Source of the DNA: a virus
Length of the DNA stretch: 32,496 nt
Virus record (IMG/VR): IMGVR_UViG_3300026519_000046
Span: 1-32,496 of that record
Strand: one strand, 5' to 3'
The position numbers and the translations under genes were made by a program. The notes under the pieces are model-generated. The model saw nothing but the letters and a program-made list of their open reading frames with translations. It did no database searches and was not told where the DNA came from. This document shows positions 25,181 to 32,496 of this stretch, in pieces; the first letter of the stretch is position 1, and every line of letters begins with the position of its first letter.

Positions 25181-27420
25181 TTTATTCTTTCTGGTAGTGA
25201 CCAAGGTGTTTGCTGATTTTGAACACTATGGTATCTGCAACGTGTCCATATTTCTACTTCAGACGGATATAAAGTCTTAACATCTTTCGTATAAAGATCT
25301 GTAGTATCATTATAACTAGATCCTAACATATTAGTCATAGCTTGATCACTAAAGAATTCCCAATCGGTATACTGGTGTGTTTGTTCAGAATGCATGACTG
25401 TATTGATATTAGCAAAAGTAATCGTACCATTGACATTGTCTTTGGCTAATAGATATGGGGCTACATTAGGGTTAGTTATAATAAGCTCTTTTCTAATACT
25501 CCAATCAGACGCTACTCCTGTAGTAGAAATATATCTAACCTCTACCCAGACAGATTGTCTAGAAGGCACATGGTTATCTGTACTAGTTACTTCCAAGAAC
25601 CTAGAGGTATTATCTATCTTTATTGCTATGGCCGAAGTTTGTGTGTCATAGAAAGCCCAATCCGTACTTCCGTGTGTAAAGCTATTGGTAGGGTCTGATA
25701 ATGCAAAATTAGAATAGGTGAGTTCCCAATCATTAGAAGTAATATAAGAAACAAATACAGGTGCTGTTAATATCGGATCTAAAACACATTGAACCACATC
25801 ACTCCATGGACTTGTTATTCCTTCTATACTTGTATATCTTACTCTAACCCAAACATCAAGTCTAGTTGGGAATAAACTTCTAACATTTATAGATGTTAGA
25901 TCGCTAGAGTTATATTGTGTTCCTAATGTATTGGTCATAATTTGGTCATCAAAGAACTCCCAGTCGCTATAATTATGCGTATGTGTGGCGGGAGCTATGC
26001 TAATAAAATCACTAAAAGTAATTGTTCCTACATTCGTATCATTGGCTACAAATACCGGTGCGGTATAGTTTACTAATAAATTAGCAAGAACTTTAGCCGA
26101 CCATTGAGTTTCAGCACCACGATTTCCGTTATATCTAACCCGAACGTATACATCTGTATCAATATAGGTTCCTGGTAGATATGCTGTATAATCGATATTT
26201 GTTAAAGAAAATACATTACCGCCTGTTCCAGATATAAAGTTTGTTGAATCAGATCCGCTGTAAAATTCCCAGTCACTGCTTTGGTGGTTTTGATCTACCG
26301 TATTACCACCCCACACGCTATTCCAATCAGAGAAAGTAATAGTAGTGCTAGCCACATCCGTATTAACGTGTGCCGGAGCAGTCAATGTTAAAAGATCTAT
26401 ATTAAATAAATCGCTCCACGGAGTATATCCGTATTGCCCTAAGTACCGGTATTTTACATAAAAATTTGTAATAGTTGATATCAATGATCCAAATAAGAAA
26501 GTTCCGTTATCAAACGAGTTACTTCCTATAGCTATTTCGTTTACTCCGCCATTATCAGAATAAAACTTCCACTCTGTGGAAATATAATTTCCTAAAGCAG
26601 TTGTGCTATAGTCATTAGAACTATACGTATATCTATAGTGATATATAGTTTTTGTAGAACCTCTTACAAACTTGAAAGTAGGTTTATTTAAGTTAAGAGG
26701 AGGGTACGTATAATCAGAAGACCAGGAGGAATCTACTCCAACAGATGAACCATATTTTACATTAATAATAAATCCATCTGACCTATATGGGTATAATTCA
26801 CTAACACCAGATAGATCAATGGTAGTTAGATTTCCACTATTTATATTCAAAGTAGTTATTTGTGGTCCTTTCAAACCACCTACTATTTCATAAAATTCTA
26901 TATCAGTGGAGGTATGTATTCCAGGAAATCCACCTAAAGGAGTAAAGTTACTAAGCGCTACACCAAAAGGACTAATGGTCGATACTACTGTAGGTGTATC
27001 GATAGATCCAGGTATATAACTACTTCCTTGTTCTTCAACCATGTATAGTATTTTTATTGTATCTGACCAATCTGATATATACTTCTCCGTCCTAAATCTA
27101 GCACGAATATAATAATAGTTATTAGTGAGGAGTATAATCGTTTTGGTTAATTTATTAACAGTGTCCTCATGTGAAACTATAACGACTTCATTAAAAGTAG
27201 GATCTAGAGCTATTTCCCAATCAGTAGAAACGTGTGTATCGCCGGTGGTGAGTTCTATAGATGGCGTTGTGATTGAGATCACTATAGGTGATGTATTTAA
27301 AGAACTACCATCTATCGGTGTTGTAATAATAGGTTTATCTATCTTATCAGACGAAATCGTAGTTTTATTTATACTAAGCTTCGATGTAGTTCGTATACTA
27401 ACTGTATGTTTTAAAGACAT
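23593..27420 (-). CDS. Giant modular fibronectin-III-like surface protein, 1275 aa
   Basis: After a short polar N-terminus (about 30 residues) the protein consists of about twelve modules of 90-106 residues. Each has an opening P-strand, an S-S/T-D-W-E-F-Y-S-D element, and V-W-V-x-V-R-Y-x-S followed by S-P-W/Y-S. Modules 1-7 are diverged; modules 8-12 (C-terminal 530 residues) are nearly identical, with SNWSTVGPNWHNH, YRWYSD and GGLTYIYMRTRTP repeated. There is no Kelch domain, signal peptide or enzyme motif. It is probably a virion fibre or capsid decoration that binds cell-surface glycans (family-level inference). The ATG at 27420 lacks an obvious ribosome-binding site, and a hairpin ends only 32 bases upstream. 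Confidence 0.8.
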   Translation of the reverse strand: MSLKHTVSIRTTSKLSINKTTISSDKIDKPIITTPIDGSSLNTSPIVISITTPSIELTTGDTHVSTDWEIALDPTFNEVVIVSHEDTVNKLTKTIILLTNNYYYIRARFRTEKYISDWSDTIKILYMVEEQGSSYIPGSIDTPTVVSTISPFGVALSNFTPLGGFPGIHTSTDIEFYEIVGGLKGPQITTLNINSGNLTTIDLSGVSELYPYRSDGFIINVKYGSSVGVDSSWSSDYTYPPLNLNKPTFKFVRGSTKTIYHYRYTYSSNDYSTTALGNYISTEWKFYSDNGGVNEIAIGSNSFDNGTFLFGSLISTITNFYVKYRYLGQYGYTPWSDLFNIDLLTLTAPAHVNTDVASTTITFSDWNSVWGGNTVDQNHQSSDWEFYSGSDSTNFISGTGGNVFSLTNIDYTAYLPGTYIDTDVYVRVRYNGNRGAETQWSAKVLANLLVNYTAPVFVANDTNVGTITFSDFISIAPATHTHNYSDWEFFDDQIMTNTLGTQYNSSDLTSINVRSLFPTRLDVWVRVRYTSIEGITSPWSDVVQCVLDPILTAPVFVSYITSNDWELTYSNFALSDPTNSFTHGSTDWAFYDTQTSAIAIKIDNTSRFLEVTSTDNHVPSRQSVWVEVRYISTTGVASDWSIRKELIITNPNVAPYLLAKDNVNGTITFANINTVMHSEQTHQYTDWEFFSDQAMTNMLGSSYNDTTDLYTKDVKTLYPSEVEIWTRCRYHSVQNQQTPWSLPERIKLVYGPNSPHMTTYDGTTGRIDFNPYIDLVPFGQTGSHSSSHYRWYSDSAGTTFISSTTYSSNLPAGGLTYIYMRTRTPTLSDVWVNVRYNSSLGSSSSYSELEKVKLFNTYRQPVLIDNDPTMSTGRIDFSNWSTVGPNWHSHASSHYRWYSDSAGINFISSITYSSNLPAGGLTYIYMRTRTPTLTDVWVKVRYNSSINISSPYSDVKKLHLFDPYVAPVLVNNDPTMITGRIDFSNWSTVGPNWHNHTSSNYRWYSDPAGNTFISNITYISNQPTGGLTYIYMRTRTPTLSDVWVKVRYDSDVGLSSPYSNLEQLHLFDPYVAPVLVNNDPTMITGRIEFSNWSTVGPNWHNHSSSHYRWYSDSAGNNFISSITYSSDISTGGLTYIYMRTRTPSLTDVWVKVKYNSDVGLGSPYSNLEQLHLFDPYVAPVMISIDNITSRIDFSNWSTVGPNWHNHTSSHYRWYSDPAGISFISSTTYSSDMPAGGLTYIYMNQHTTNNNIWVKVKYNSDVGLGSPYSDLYNVTW

Positions 27421-27452
27421 GAAAAAGTATCCGAGAAATTAGTTCACTAAAT

Positions 27453-27486
27453 CTCCATCACCCACAGAAAACTGTGGGTGATGGAG
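27453..27486 (-). terminator. Hairpin terminator upstream of the 1275-residue gene
   Basis: A perfect 15-bp stem (CTCCATCACCCACAG / CTGTGGGTGATGGAG) with loop AAAA (TTTT on the minus strand) lies eight bases past the shifted-frame end of the broken fibronectin gene. On the minus strand it is followed by a moderately T-rich stretch. It would stop transcripts coming from the prohead protease unit. Confidence 0.7.
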
Positions 27487-27494
27487 TATATGAA

Positions 27495-27826
27495 TCACGG
27501 GATATTTATTCGTTCTAACGCACTTAGTGGGGTTTCTCCATAATCTCCATAGTACTTTACTCTTCGGAATATGTGGTGCCAGGCGTGGCCCAATCTGAAT
27601 ACGGATAGTAATTCAGATTGGTAGTATCTCCGATGCTAGATTCTACCAAATTTGTTCCAGCAGCATCACTATAGAAATACCAATCAGTAGAAACGTGCGT
27701 TTGATCTGAAGCGATTTCTACATAAGACGGATCAACAGTAATTGTTAAAAGAGCTTCACCATGATAAAAATTATTTGGTACTGTTATTGTTGGTGTAACT
27801 ATCGGCTTTAAATTAATAAAGCTCAC
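27495..27826 (-). pseudogene. Single-module fibronectin-III-like gene with a frameshift
   Basis: GTG at 27826 overlaps the protease stop (GTGA), so it is coupled to that gene. The frame gives STDWYFYSDAAGTNLVE and then stops at 27557 after GTTYSEE. Just before this stop, a -1 step at Tyr (27571-27569) restores the missing end of the module: FRRVKYYGDYGETPLSALERINIP, stop at 27495. This is exactly the YYxRVRY and closing-strand pattern seen in the sister genes. The full product would be about 111 residues. The cause could be a natural one-base deletion, a sequencing error or frameshifting; no canonical slip heptamer is present at the junction. Confidence 0.7.
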
Positions 27827-28584
27827 CAATCAGTACCCCATATCTTTTTATCAGTTGACTTATATTTCTCCTTAATATGATTCAATGTTTCTAAAGATTC
27901 CATAGATAAGGATTGCTGAGGTGCGATATTCAGTACTTTGTTAATCGCATCTAGAGTAACAACACCTTCCGAGATATTATTATAGATAGATTCCATTGAT
28001 GGACTATCCCATTTAGTAGCTTGTGCGATTCCTGGTTCAGATACAAAATCCCAGGAAATAATATCCTCGAAGTATTTATATAAACAACCTGATTGAAACT
28101 TATCTCTTGTAAAAGAACGAACTGAAAACGCTGGATTAATAGATGGTGTATTAAGATATTCTTCCAGATTATCCTTATATACCCCTACGGGTTTAACCAT
28201 ACCTATAATCGCTACAATATTATTAGAGTTTTCCCCTAATGGACTATAATTAGACTCAAGTCTTACTTCTTTAATATGCCCACAGTGTCTGGTTTCTTCT
28301 GTCCTAACCACTCTTTCCAACCATTGAGAATCCGTCATACCTGGTTCTCTCTTAGGATGTCCTTGCTCCATATACAAATGTCCGTTTCTTATTCTTCGTT
28401 GCAATATGCTGTTAGGAGAAAACATTTCCATATTTCCTTCCTTTGGATAATAAGCCCCACCGCTATTCCTTACACCAAGTGCACCTAGCACTACTTCATA
28501 ATAACCTTCGCTATCAGGTTTAAGTTCTCCTTTCTTACCACTACTTGCCAATCTACTAATAGTAATATAATAAGGTTTTGACAC
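27823..28584 (-). CDS. Prohead maturation protease (T4 gp21 / phiKZ gp175 type)
   Basis: The 253-residue product resembles the herpesvirus-like/T4 gp21 serine protease that cleaves scaffold and capsid proteins inside the prohead. Visible elements are GHLYMEQGHPKRE, with His76 in the position of the conserved G-x-x-x-H-P motif, and SINPAFSVRSF, with Ser154 as the probable nucleophile before an Arg-Ser pair. A third catalytic residue was not identified. phiKZ-like phages have such an enzyme (gp175, and gp245 of SPN3US), so the family fits. Start ATG has AGGAG upstream. Its end overlaps the broken fibronectin gene. The next genes upstream are likely head genes by position. Confidence 0.8.
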   Translation of the reverse strand: MSKPYYITISRLASSGKKGELKPDSEGYYEVVLGALGVRNSGGAYYPKEGNMEMFSPNSILQRRIRNGHLYMEQGHPKREPGMTDSQWLERVVRTEETRHCGHIKEVRLESNYSPLGENSNNIVAIIGMVKPVGVYKDNLEEYLNTPSINPAFSVRSFTRDKFQSGCLYKYFEDIISWDFVSEPGIAQATKWDSPSMESIYNNISEGVVTLDAINKVLNIAPQQSLSMESLETLNHIKEKYKSTDKKIWGTDW

Positions 28585-28588
28585 GACA

Positions 28589-29302
28589 TTATCTCCTAAT
28601 TAAATCTTCAATTCTTTCGACACTATCGGATTGTTTTACTAAACTACCGACCAAACCATTTTTCATGTAAGATCCAAAGACCTTATTAGTTGTATCCTTG
28701 AACGCATAGAATACGTTTAATAATCCAATCCATGTGAGATGTTTTTTATTCGAATGCCTGTACAATACAGTTCTATCATTCGAATCCCTACCCATTATTG
28801 AAACAAGCATTTCTATCCCCGTAAGATACCTAGATACGGGAGAATCTGCATGTGTTCCGGCTGTACGTATTAATCTAGCACCCAAGTCCTCGTAGTCAAT
28901 AAACCACGGAACATTTCCATTAATTAGAAACTCATTAATTACCGGATATAGAATATCGTCCTGTACAGTAGTAACTAACTTTGGTGCGATAATGTCTCCT
29001 TTTCTAAACTCTAGTTCCAGATATTCTACATCATCCACTGTTATTTCAGAAAGATTATATGGTGTTAGTGTTATGAACGATAGTAGTATGGAGCTAGCGT
29101 ATTCCTTATCATCCAGAACAATAGCATAGCAATTAAGGGTATAAATATCTGTTTTAAATATTCCTAACTTAATGTCCCCGTATCTCTTTGGAATATGTAT
29201 CGTTAAATCCCTGTTAGCTATTAAACTTCCATCTTTCTGTATTAATGCTTTCTTGATAGCCTCAGGATTTCTCCTGAGGCTTGAAGAAGTCAAACTCTTC
29301 AC
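28589..29302 (-). CDS. Hypothetical protein upstream of the prohead protease, 237 aa, GTG start
   Basis: GTG at 29302 overlaps the previous stop (GTGA), indicating coupled translation. The product is soluble, with alternating strands and helices (GDIKLGIFKTDIYTLNCYAIVL), and no recognised motif. An 8-bp hairpin (GCCTCAGG / CCTGAGGC, 29259-29280) lies within its first codons and might tune translation. Position between a 491-residue gene and the protease resembles the head-gene block of phiKZ (gp176/177 region), so a head role is possible by position only. Confidence 0.7.
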   Translation of the reverse strand: MKSLTSSSLRRNPEAIKKALIQKDGSLIANRDLTIHIPKRYGDIKLGIFKTDIYTLNCYAIVLDDKEYASSILLSFITLTPYNLSEITVDDVEYLELEFRKGDIIAPKLVTTVQDDILYPVINEFLINGNVPWFIDYEDLGARLIRTAGTHADSPVSRYLTGIEMLVSIMGRDSNDRTVLYRHSNKKHLTWIGLLNVFYAFKDTTNKVFGSYMKNGLVGSLVKQSDSVERIEDLIRR

Positions 29303-30774
29303 TGAACGACTCTCAAATTACTACAGATATATCTAATCATATAACGTAATCCAGCAATAGATGCTACGTCCTTTGGATCCATATCTGTATTATGTTCAGA
29401 TATCTCCAGAAGATCATCGAAGAATGACTTGGCGTCCATATATGGAAAACGATATTCCATTAACATTTCCATTATTTCCTCATCCATGTCTTCAAAGAAC
29501 TCATCAACTTCCAAATCATTTAAAATATCTTCAAGTCTCTTCGAAAGATATTCGGTAACATTAAATAATTCTGGATAATTATCCCTAACAGCCTGTTCTC
29601 TGTCAGAAATTATGTTAAAATTATTAACAAATACGTCACGAAGAATCATCTTGACCTTGGCCTTATTAACTACACGTTGTTCCTTATCACGAACACTGAC
29701 ATATCTTTTCCATAAGTTAATAAGTTCTTCCTTGTGTTCTACCAAAGAACCTATTGTTCTATACGACATCCTTAGATTTTCTTTAGCTACAGCAGCTCCG
29801 TATACGACATCCACGGGGTTTTCCTCAAGGAACCTATCCAGTGTAGGACCATATACATAAATCTTGTTATCGACCACGGTAGCTACTACAAAATCTCCTT
29901 CAGTACGCGTGACCATAATGCGTCTAATTGTAGAAAGAATACTTCTTGTGTATCTTACAACCTCTTTGAGTACTCTTTGATATTTCCTAGTATCCACTTT
30001 ATATGTTGCGGGTGGATTCTGCAATATACTTCTGGCAAACATATGTATAAAAAATACTTTATCTGCGTCTGCCACTGATATAGACGATCTAAGATCTTGG
30101 TACGCTGGGTTAGTCGGACCAATATTTGTAAAATATGTATCCAACCAAGTTCTCATTAATGATCTATCCAGACCTTGTACCCATTCTACAAGTTCGTCTG
30201 TATTGATAGAACTATTATTATATTTCTTAAATGCTTCAAACACATCAGGATTACTAATAGTTTGCAGCGTAATGCGTCCGCTACTAATCATCAGTTTCCT
30301 AGGAGGAGTAGTTTCGCTTTCGAAATAATCATCCATTTCCGGATACGTCATCAGTTTCGGAAGACGAAGCACTACCATTTCTACAGTAGACTTCTGTAGT
30401 TCTTTCTCAGCGGCATCTACTTTCTCCCTAACTTCTTCGATAGTATCCATGAGAACAGGTTTAATAACAGTCCTCATAAATGAAAGATCTGATTTTAGTT
30501 TTCCAGATAGTACTTCCTTAACATTATCACGAAAGACTTGCCCAATATCTACGTCATTCTTTTCCATAAGAATATATTCTGCCATAGTTGTAACGTATTC
30601 ATCCGCATTAGTTGTTTCAAGCGGATTTGTTACAGCTACGGCCATACTTCCTTGTATTACCTGTGATAAATCATTCAGTGTTGTTCCATATTTACCAACA
30701 AGATACTGGTTCTTATCTGTTATTTCAGATGCTAATCCAGAGACTGTGTTTACAACGGCTTTATTAATTCTCAT
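29299..30774 (-). CDS. Hypothetical protein, probable head-region protein, 491 aa
   Basis: ATG at 30774 overlaps the previous stop (ATGA), with GGAGG in the end of the 62-residue gene. The protein is long, mainly helical and strongly charged (RKVDAAEKELQKSTVEMVVL-like segments; an acidic DEFFEDMDEEIMEMLMEY tract near residue 440), consistent with an internal structural or scaffold-like protein. No enzymatic motif, signal or membrane segment. It precedes the 237-residue gene and the prohead protease in one coupled series. Assignment to the virion head is inference from context. Confidence 0.7.
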   Translation of the reverse strand: MRINKAVVNTVSGLASEITDKNQYLVGKYGTTLNDLSQVIQGSMAVAVTNPLETTNADEYVTTMAEYILMEKNDVDIGQVFRDNVKEVLSGKLKSDLSFMRTVIKPVLMDTIEEVREKVDAAEKELQKSTVEMVVLRLPKLMTYPEMDDYFESETTPPRKLMISSGRITLQTISNPDVFEAFKKYNNSSINTDELVEWVQGLDRSLMRTWLDTYFTNIGPTNPAYQDLRSSISVADADKVFFIHMFARSILQNPPATYKVDTRKYQRVLKEVVRYTRSILSTIRRIMVTRTEGDFVVATVVDNKIYVYGPTLDRFLEENPVDVVYGAAVAKENLRMSYRTIGSLVEHKEELINLWKRYVSVRDKEQRVVNKAKVKMILRDVFVNNFNIISDREQAVRDNYPELFNVTEYLSKRLEDILNDLEVDEFFEDMDEEIMEMLMEYRFPYMDAKSFFDDLLEISEHNTDMDPKDVASIAGLRYMIRYICSNLRVVQ

Positions 30775-30959
30775 TTCTTAACCTCCACAGAACCAATTCC
30801 TTTCTTCAGATCAGATATGATAATATCTGAAACTCTTTCCTTAGAGATACTTGAGAAAATACTATCTTCTTCTTCCATTATTTCAACTAAAATATCAGTA
30901 ATAACGGCCAGCATTGCGGTATTGTGAATACCATACAACAAACTTTTATCAAGTTTCAT
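30771..30959 (-). CDS. Small hypothetical protein, 62 aa
   Basis: The frame extends to 31037, but the upstream part overlaps a terminator hairpin. The ATG at 30959 has AGGTG upstream, so MKLDKSLLYGIHNTAML is the likely start. The product is acidic in the middle (EIMEEEDSIF), helical and soluble. It starts the unit that continues with the 491-residue gene, 237-residue gene and protease. Function unknown. Confidence 0.65.
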   Translation of the reverse strand: MKLDKSLLYGIHNTAMLAVITDILVEIMEEEDSIFSSISKERVSDIIISDLKKGIGSVEVKK

Positions 30960-30971
30960 ATAACACCTATA

Positions 30972-31013
30972 AAAAATATATGTTGTGGTAGGACTAGCCT
31001 GATAACCACAACA
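30972..31013 (-). terminator. Terminator after the RNA polymerase beta gene
   Basis: TGTTGTGGT (30981-30989) pairs with ACCACAACA (31005-31013), 9 bp, with an inner AGG/CCT pair. On the minus strand a T-run follows (the A-run at 30971-30976). It lies just past the beta stop and before the 62-residue gene. Confidence 0.75.
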
Positions 31014-31049
31014 CATAATTATTGAAAAAGATATCAAACTAGTCGATAT

Positions 31050-32165
31050 CTAACCAAAATACATTTTAACAGCTTTATCCTTTATTACTGTTAATAATGC
31101 GTTTGTAGTACCAATCGTCATTGGCGATAGTACTATCCTGGCATAAACCGCCCTATCACCAAATAACGCTTCGACTACATCCCCGTTCTCTGTCTCTATA
31201 TCATCCTTAATTACTTCACCTGTGGTGGCTTTTAATTGATTAGCAAAAATACCTTTATCGCCCAAACCATATGGTTCTTCTACATCAACATAAATAAAAA
31301 TAGCAATATGATTCTTTGGTAATGGTCTACCCTCTATTAATAATTGCCCTTTTGTATCGCCGGTAACCTTCTTACCTTTCTCTTTTGATAACTCCTTATC
31401 ACCTTCTTTAATAATTTTCTTTATACTATTTGTAGCTTCAGAAGGATCGCCATTATGATAAATAATAATTTTACCAATAGTCCCAGTGTATTTTGATCCA
31501 GGAGATTTCCTAGCCAACTCCATCAATGCTTTCTTAGTATCAGCATCTATATTTTCATTAATTGCTGACTCATTCATGATAAATAATTTATCACCTGTTT
31601 TTACTTTATCACCTGCTTTTACCATATCAGTTATTACTGTATCATAACTAATGATATATGAGTGTATTTTAGAAGAACTAACAGATAGCTTAGATGTAGC
31701 AGAAGCTGTGATCGCGTTACTATCTTCATATGTTTGATTAGCTTCCATCAAAGCTGTTCTAAGAATTACACCTGATTTATATACTAACTTACCATCATAA
31801 AGCCAATCCATTTCAAAATATGAATTATCGTAATAAATAGGATCTCCTTCCTTGAACTTATCTCCTTTCGACAATGATGTAACTAACCTATGTTTATATG
31901 AAGCTCCCGCTTCCGGACGACTATACCATTCTCCTAATTTGTATTTCTTTTTTGTCTTATCTTTATATTCTACCTCAATAGAAGTTTTTGATAAAGATAG
32001 AACTTTACCAGCTTGAGGTGCCATTAAAACGTACTTACTACTTGCTCTATAGGGCATGACATAATCATAACCAGTACGAGTTTTTGGCTGTACTTGTCCT
32101 GAGATTGGAACAACATGTGTATTTTGTATACCTGTAACTTTATATTCGCCTGATATCGCTACTAT
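31050..32165 (-). CDS. Multisubunit RNA polymerase beta subunit, C-terminal part, downstream exon
   Basis: The frame is continuous from the intron edge at 32165 to the stop at 31050, giving 371 residues (the first ATG, at 32057, is internal and not the start). It follows bacterial beta in order. IQNTHVVPISGQ aligns with the conserved ALMGANMQRQAVP region. PKTRTGYDYVMP corresponds to the GTGMER element, APQAGKVLSL to AKRGGVVQYV, and QTYEDSNAITAS to the NFEDSILVSE motif with its Glu-Asp. GLGDKGIFANQ corresponds to the GDK/GNKG lysine region, and YARIVLSPMTIGTTN to VLNPLGVPSRMNIGQ. Such split beta fragments form the virion or non-virion RNA polymerases of phiKZ-like phages. The upstream exon is outside the window. 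Which of the two polymerases this is cannot be decided here. Confidence 0.85.
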   Translation of the reverse strand: MVAISGEYKVTGIQNTHVVPISGQVQPKTRTGYDYVMPYRASSKYVLMAPQAGKVLSLSKTSIEVEYKDKTKKKYKLGEWYSRPEAGASYKHRLVTSLSKGDKFKEGDPIYYDNSYFEMDWLYDGKLVYKSGVILRTALMEANQTYEDSNAITASATSKLSVSSSKIHSYIISYDTVITDMVKAGDKVKTGDKLFIMNESAINENIDADTKKALMELARKSPGSKYTGTIGKIIIYHNGDPSEATNSIKKIIKEGDKELSKEKGKKVTGDTKGQLLIEGRPLPKNHIAIFIYVDVEEPYGLGDKGIFANQLKATTGEVIKDDIETENGDVVEALFGDRAVYARIVLSPMTIGTTNALLTVIKDKAVKMYFG

Positions 32166-32496
32166 CAGACCGCAACATTACTTGCAGCTTTAGCTTTCAC
32201 TAAAGAATAGACCATATCTTCATCCTCTATACAGAGGAGCCTCCCGCTTCGGGCACGCTTGTACCCTACACCGCGCTACCGGTTGGTCGTTGAACTTTTC
32301 CCATATCTAATACGACTTAGGGACTTAGCTGCTGATTGCCTATTATAATCCGAATTATTTTCAAACATTCACGCTTGTCCTTTCGAACTACGTTGTAGTT
32401 AATTCGACTTTAAGGGTTTCCAGCAATTCAAGAGGTTAATCTTAGCAATTACTCGCTAAGAGGACTTTAGACCTAATTAAATCATTAGTTAGTACA
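32166..32496 (-). ncRNA. Group I intron (3' and core portion) in the RNA polymerase beta gene
   Basis: On the minus strand the four conserved elements occur in the right order. P is AATTGCTGGAAA (32428-32417); Q is AATCAGCAGCTAAG (32337-32324); R is GTTCAACGACC (32295-32285); S is GAAGATATGGTCT (32221-32209). A P2-like hairpin (CTTAGC...GCTAAG) precedes P, and P8-like stems lie between R and S. I place the 3' splice site after the terminal G at 32166, since the beta frame resumes at once (ATA GTA GCG). The 5' splice site is at or beyond the window edge. The core is compact, with no internal reading frame; a homing endonuclease could lie further 5' or be absent. Confidence 0.88.

Noticed and set aside
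30449-30781. Plus-strand frame opposite the 491-residue gene
   Set aside because: Antisense shadow; Ser/Thr-rich composition, no start signal, and the opposite strand has coupled genes with good starts.
31032-31053. Repeated GATATC sites flanking ACTAGT near the RNA polymerase stop
   Set aside because: Short palindromes that do not form a longer stem; expected by chance in AT-rich DNA.

Overview
The window looks like part of a large, AT-rich, tailed (myovirus) bacteriophage genome of the phiKZ-like jumbo type. The reasons are a contractile tail sheath of about 700 residues next to a tube protein of about 280 residues, a TerL of about 700 residues, a T4 gp21-type prohead protease, a multisubunit-type RNA polymerase beta fragment encoded as a split gene, and a split family B DNA polymerase. 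No bacterial housekeeping genes, integrase or tRNA genes were seen. The exact phage and host cannot be named from sequence alone. Sec-type export of one product fits a bacterial, probably Gram-negative, host.

Layout. 1-1694: tail end of a SLOG-like gene (+), a hypothetical gene (-) and a 383-residue hypothetical gene (+). 1759-6302 (-): small genes of unknown role (three of them with GTG or TTG starts) leading into the C-terminal palm/thumb half of a family B DNA polymerase, plus a separate 166-residue gene. 6386-17866 (+): an exported trypsin-like serine protease, two genes of unknown function, TerL, then four genes made of fibronectin-III-like modules, two of which end in Kelch-like propeller domains. 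17917-18861 (-): a 314-residue gene divergent from the sheath. 18974-21938 (+): sheath and tube. 21961-32496 (-): a highly structured, possibly noncoding segment, a tandem pair of small paralogues, a 146-residue gene, a 1275-residue protein of about 12 fibronectin-like modules, a frameshifted single-module gene, the prohead protease, two probable head-region genes, a 62-residue gene, and the C-terminal part of RNA polymerase beta interrupted by a group I intron that runs off the window.

Transcription units are separated by strong hairpins (about 90, 1705, 2363, 17879, 21961, 23502, 27453, 30981). Inside units, genes are tightly packed with TAATG, ATGA or GTGA overlaps. About a third of the window encodes modular fibronectin-like surface proteins, which suggests a phage heavily invested in cell-surface attachment. 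The most notable points are the group I intron in the RNA polymerase gene, the DNA polymerase split between motifs A and B, the exported protease, a perfectly phased A AAA AAC slip site in an overlap, a broken fibronectin gene with an intact shifted frame, and the structured segment at 22003-22330.
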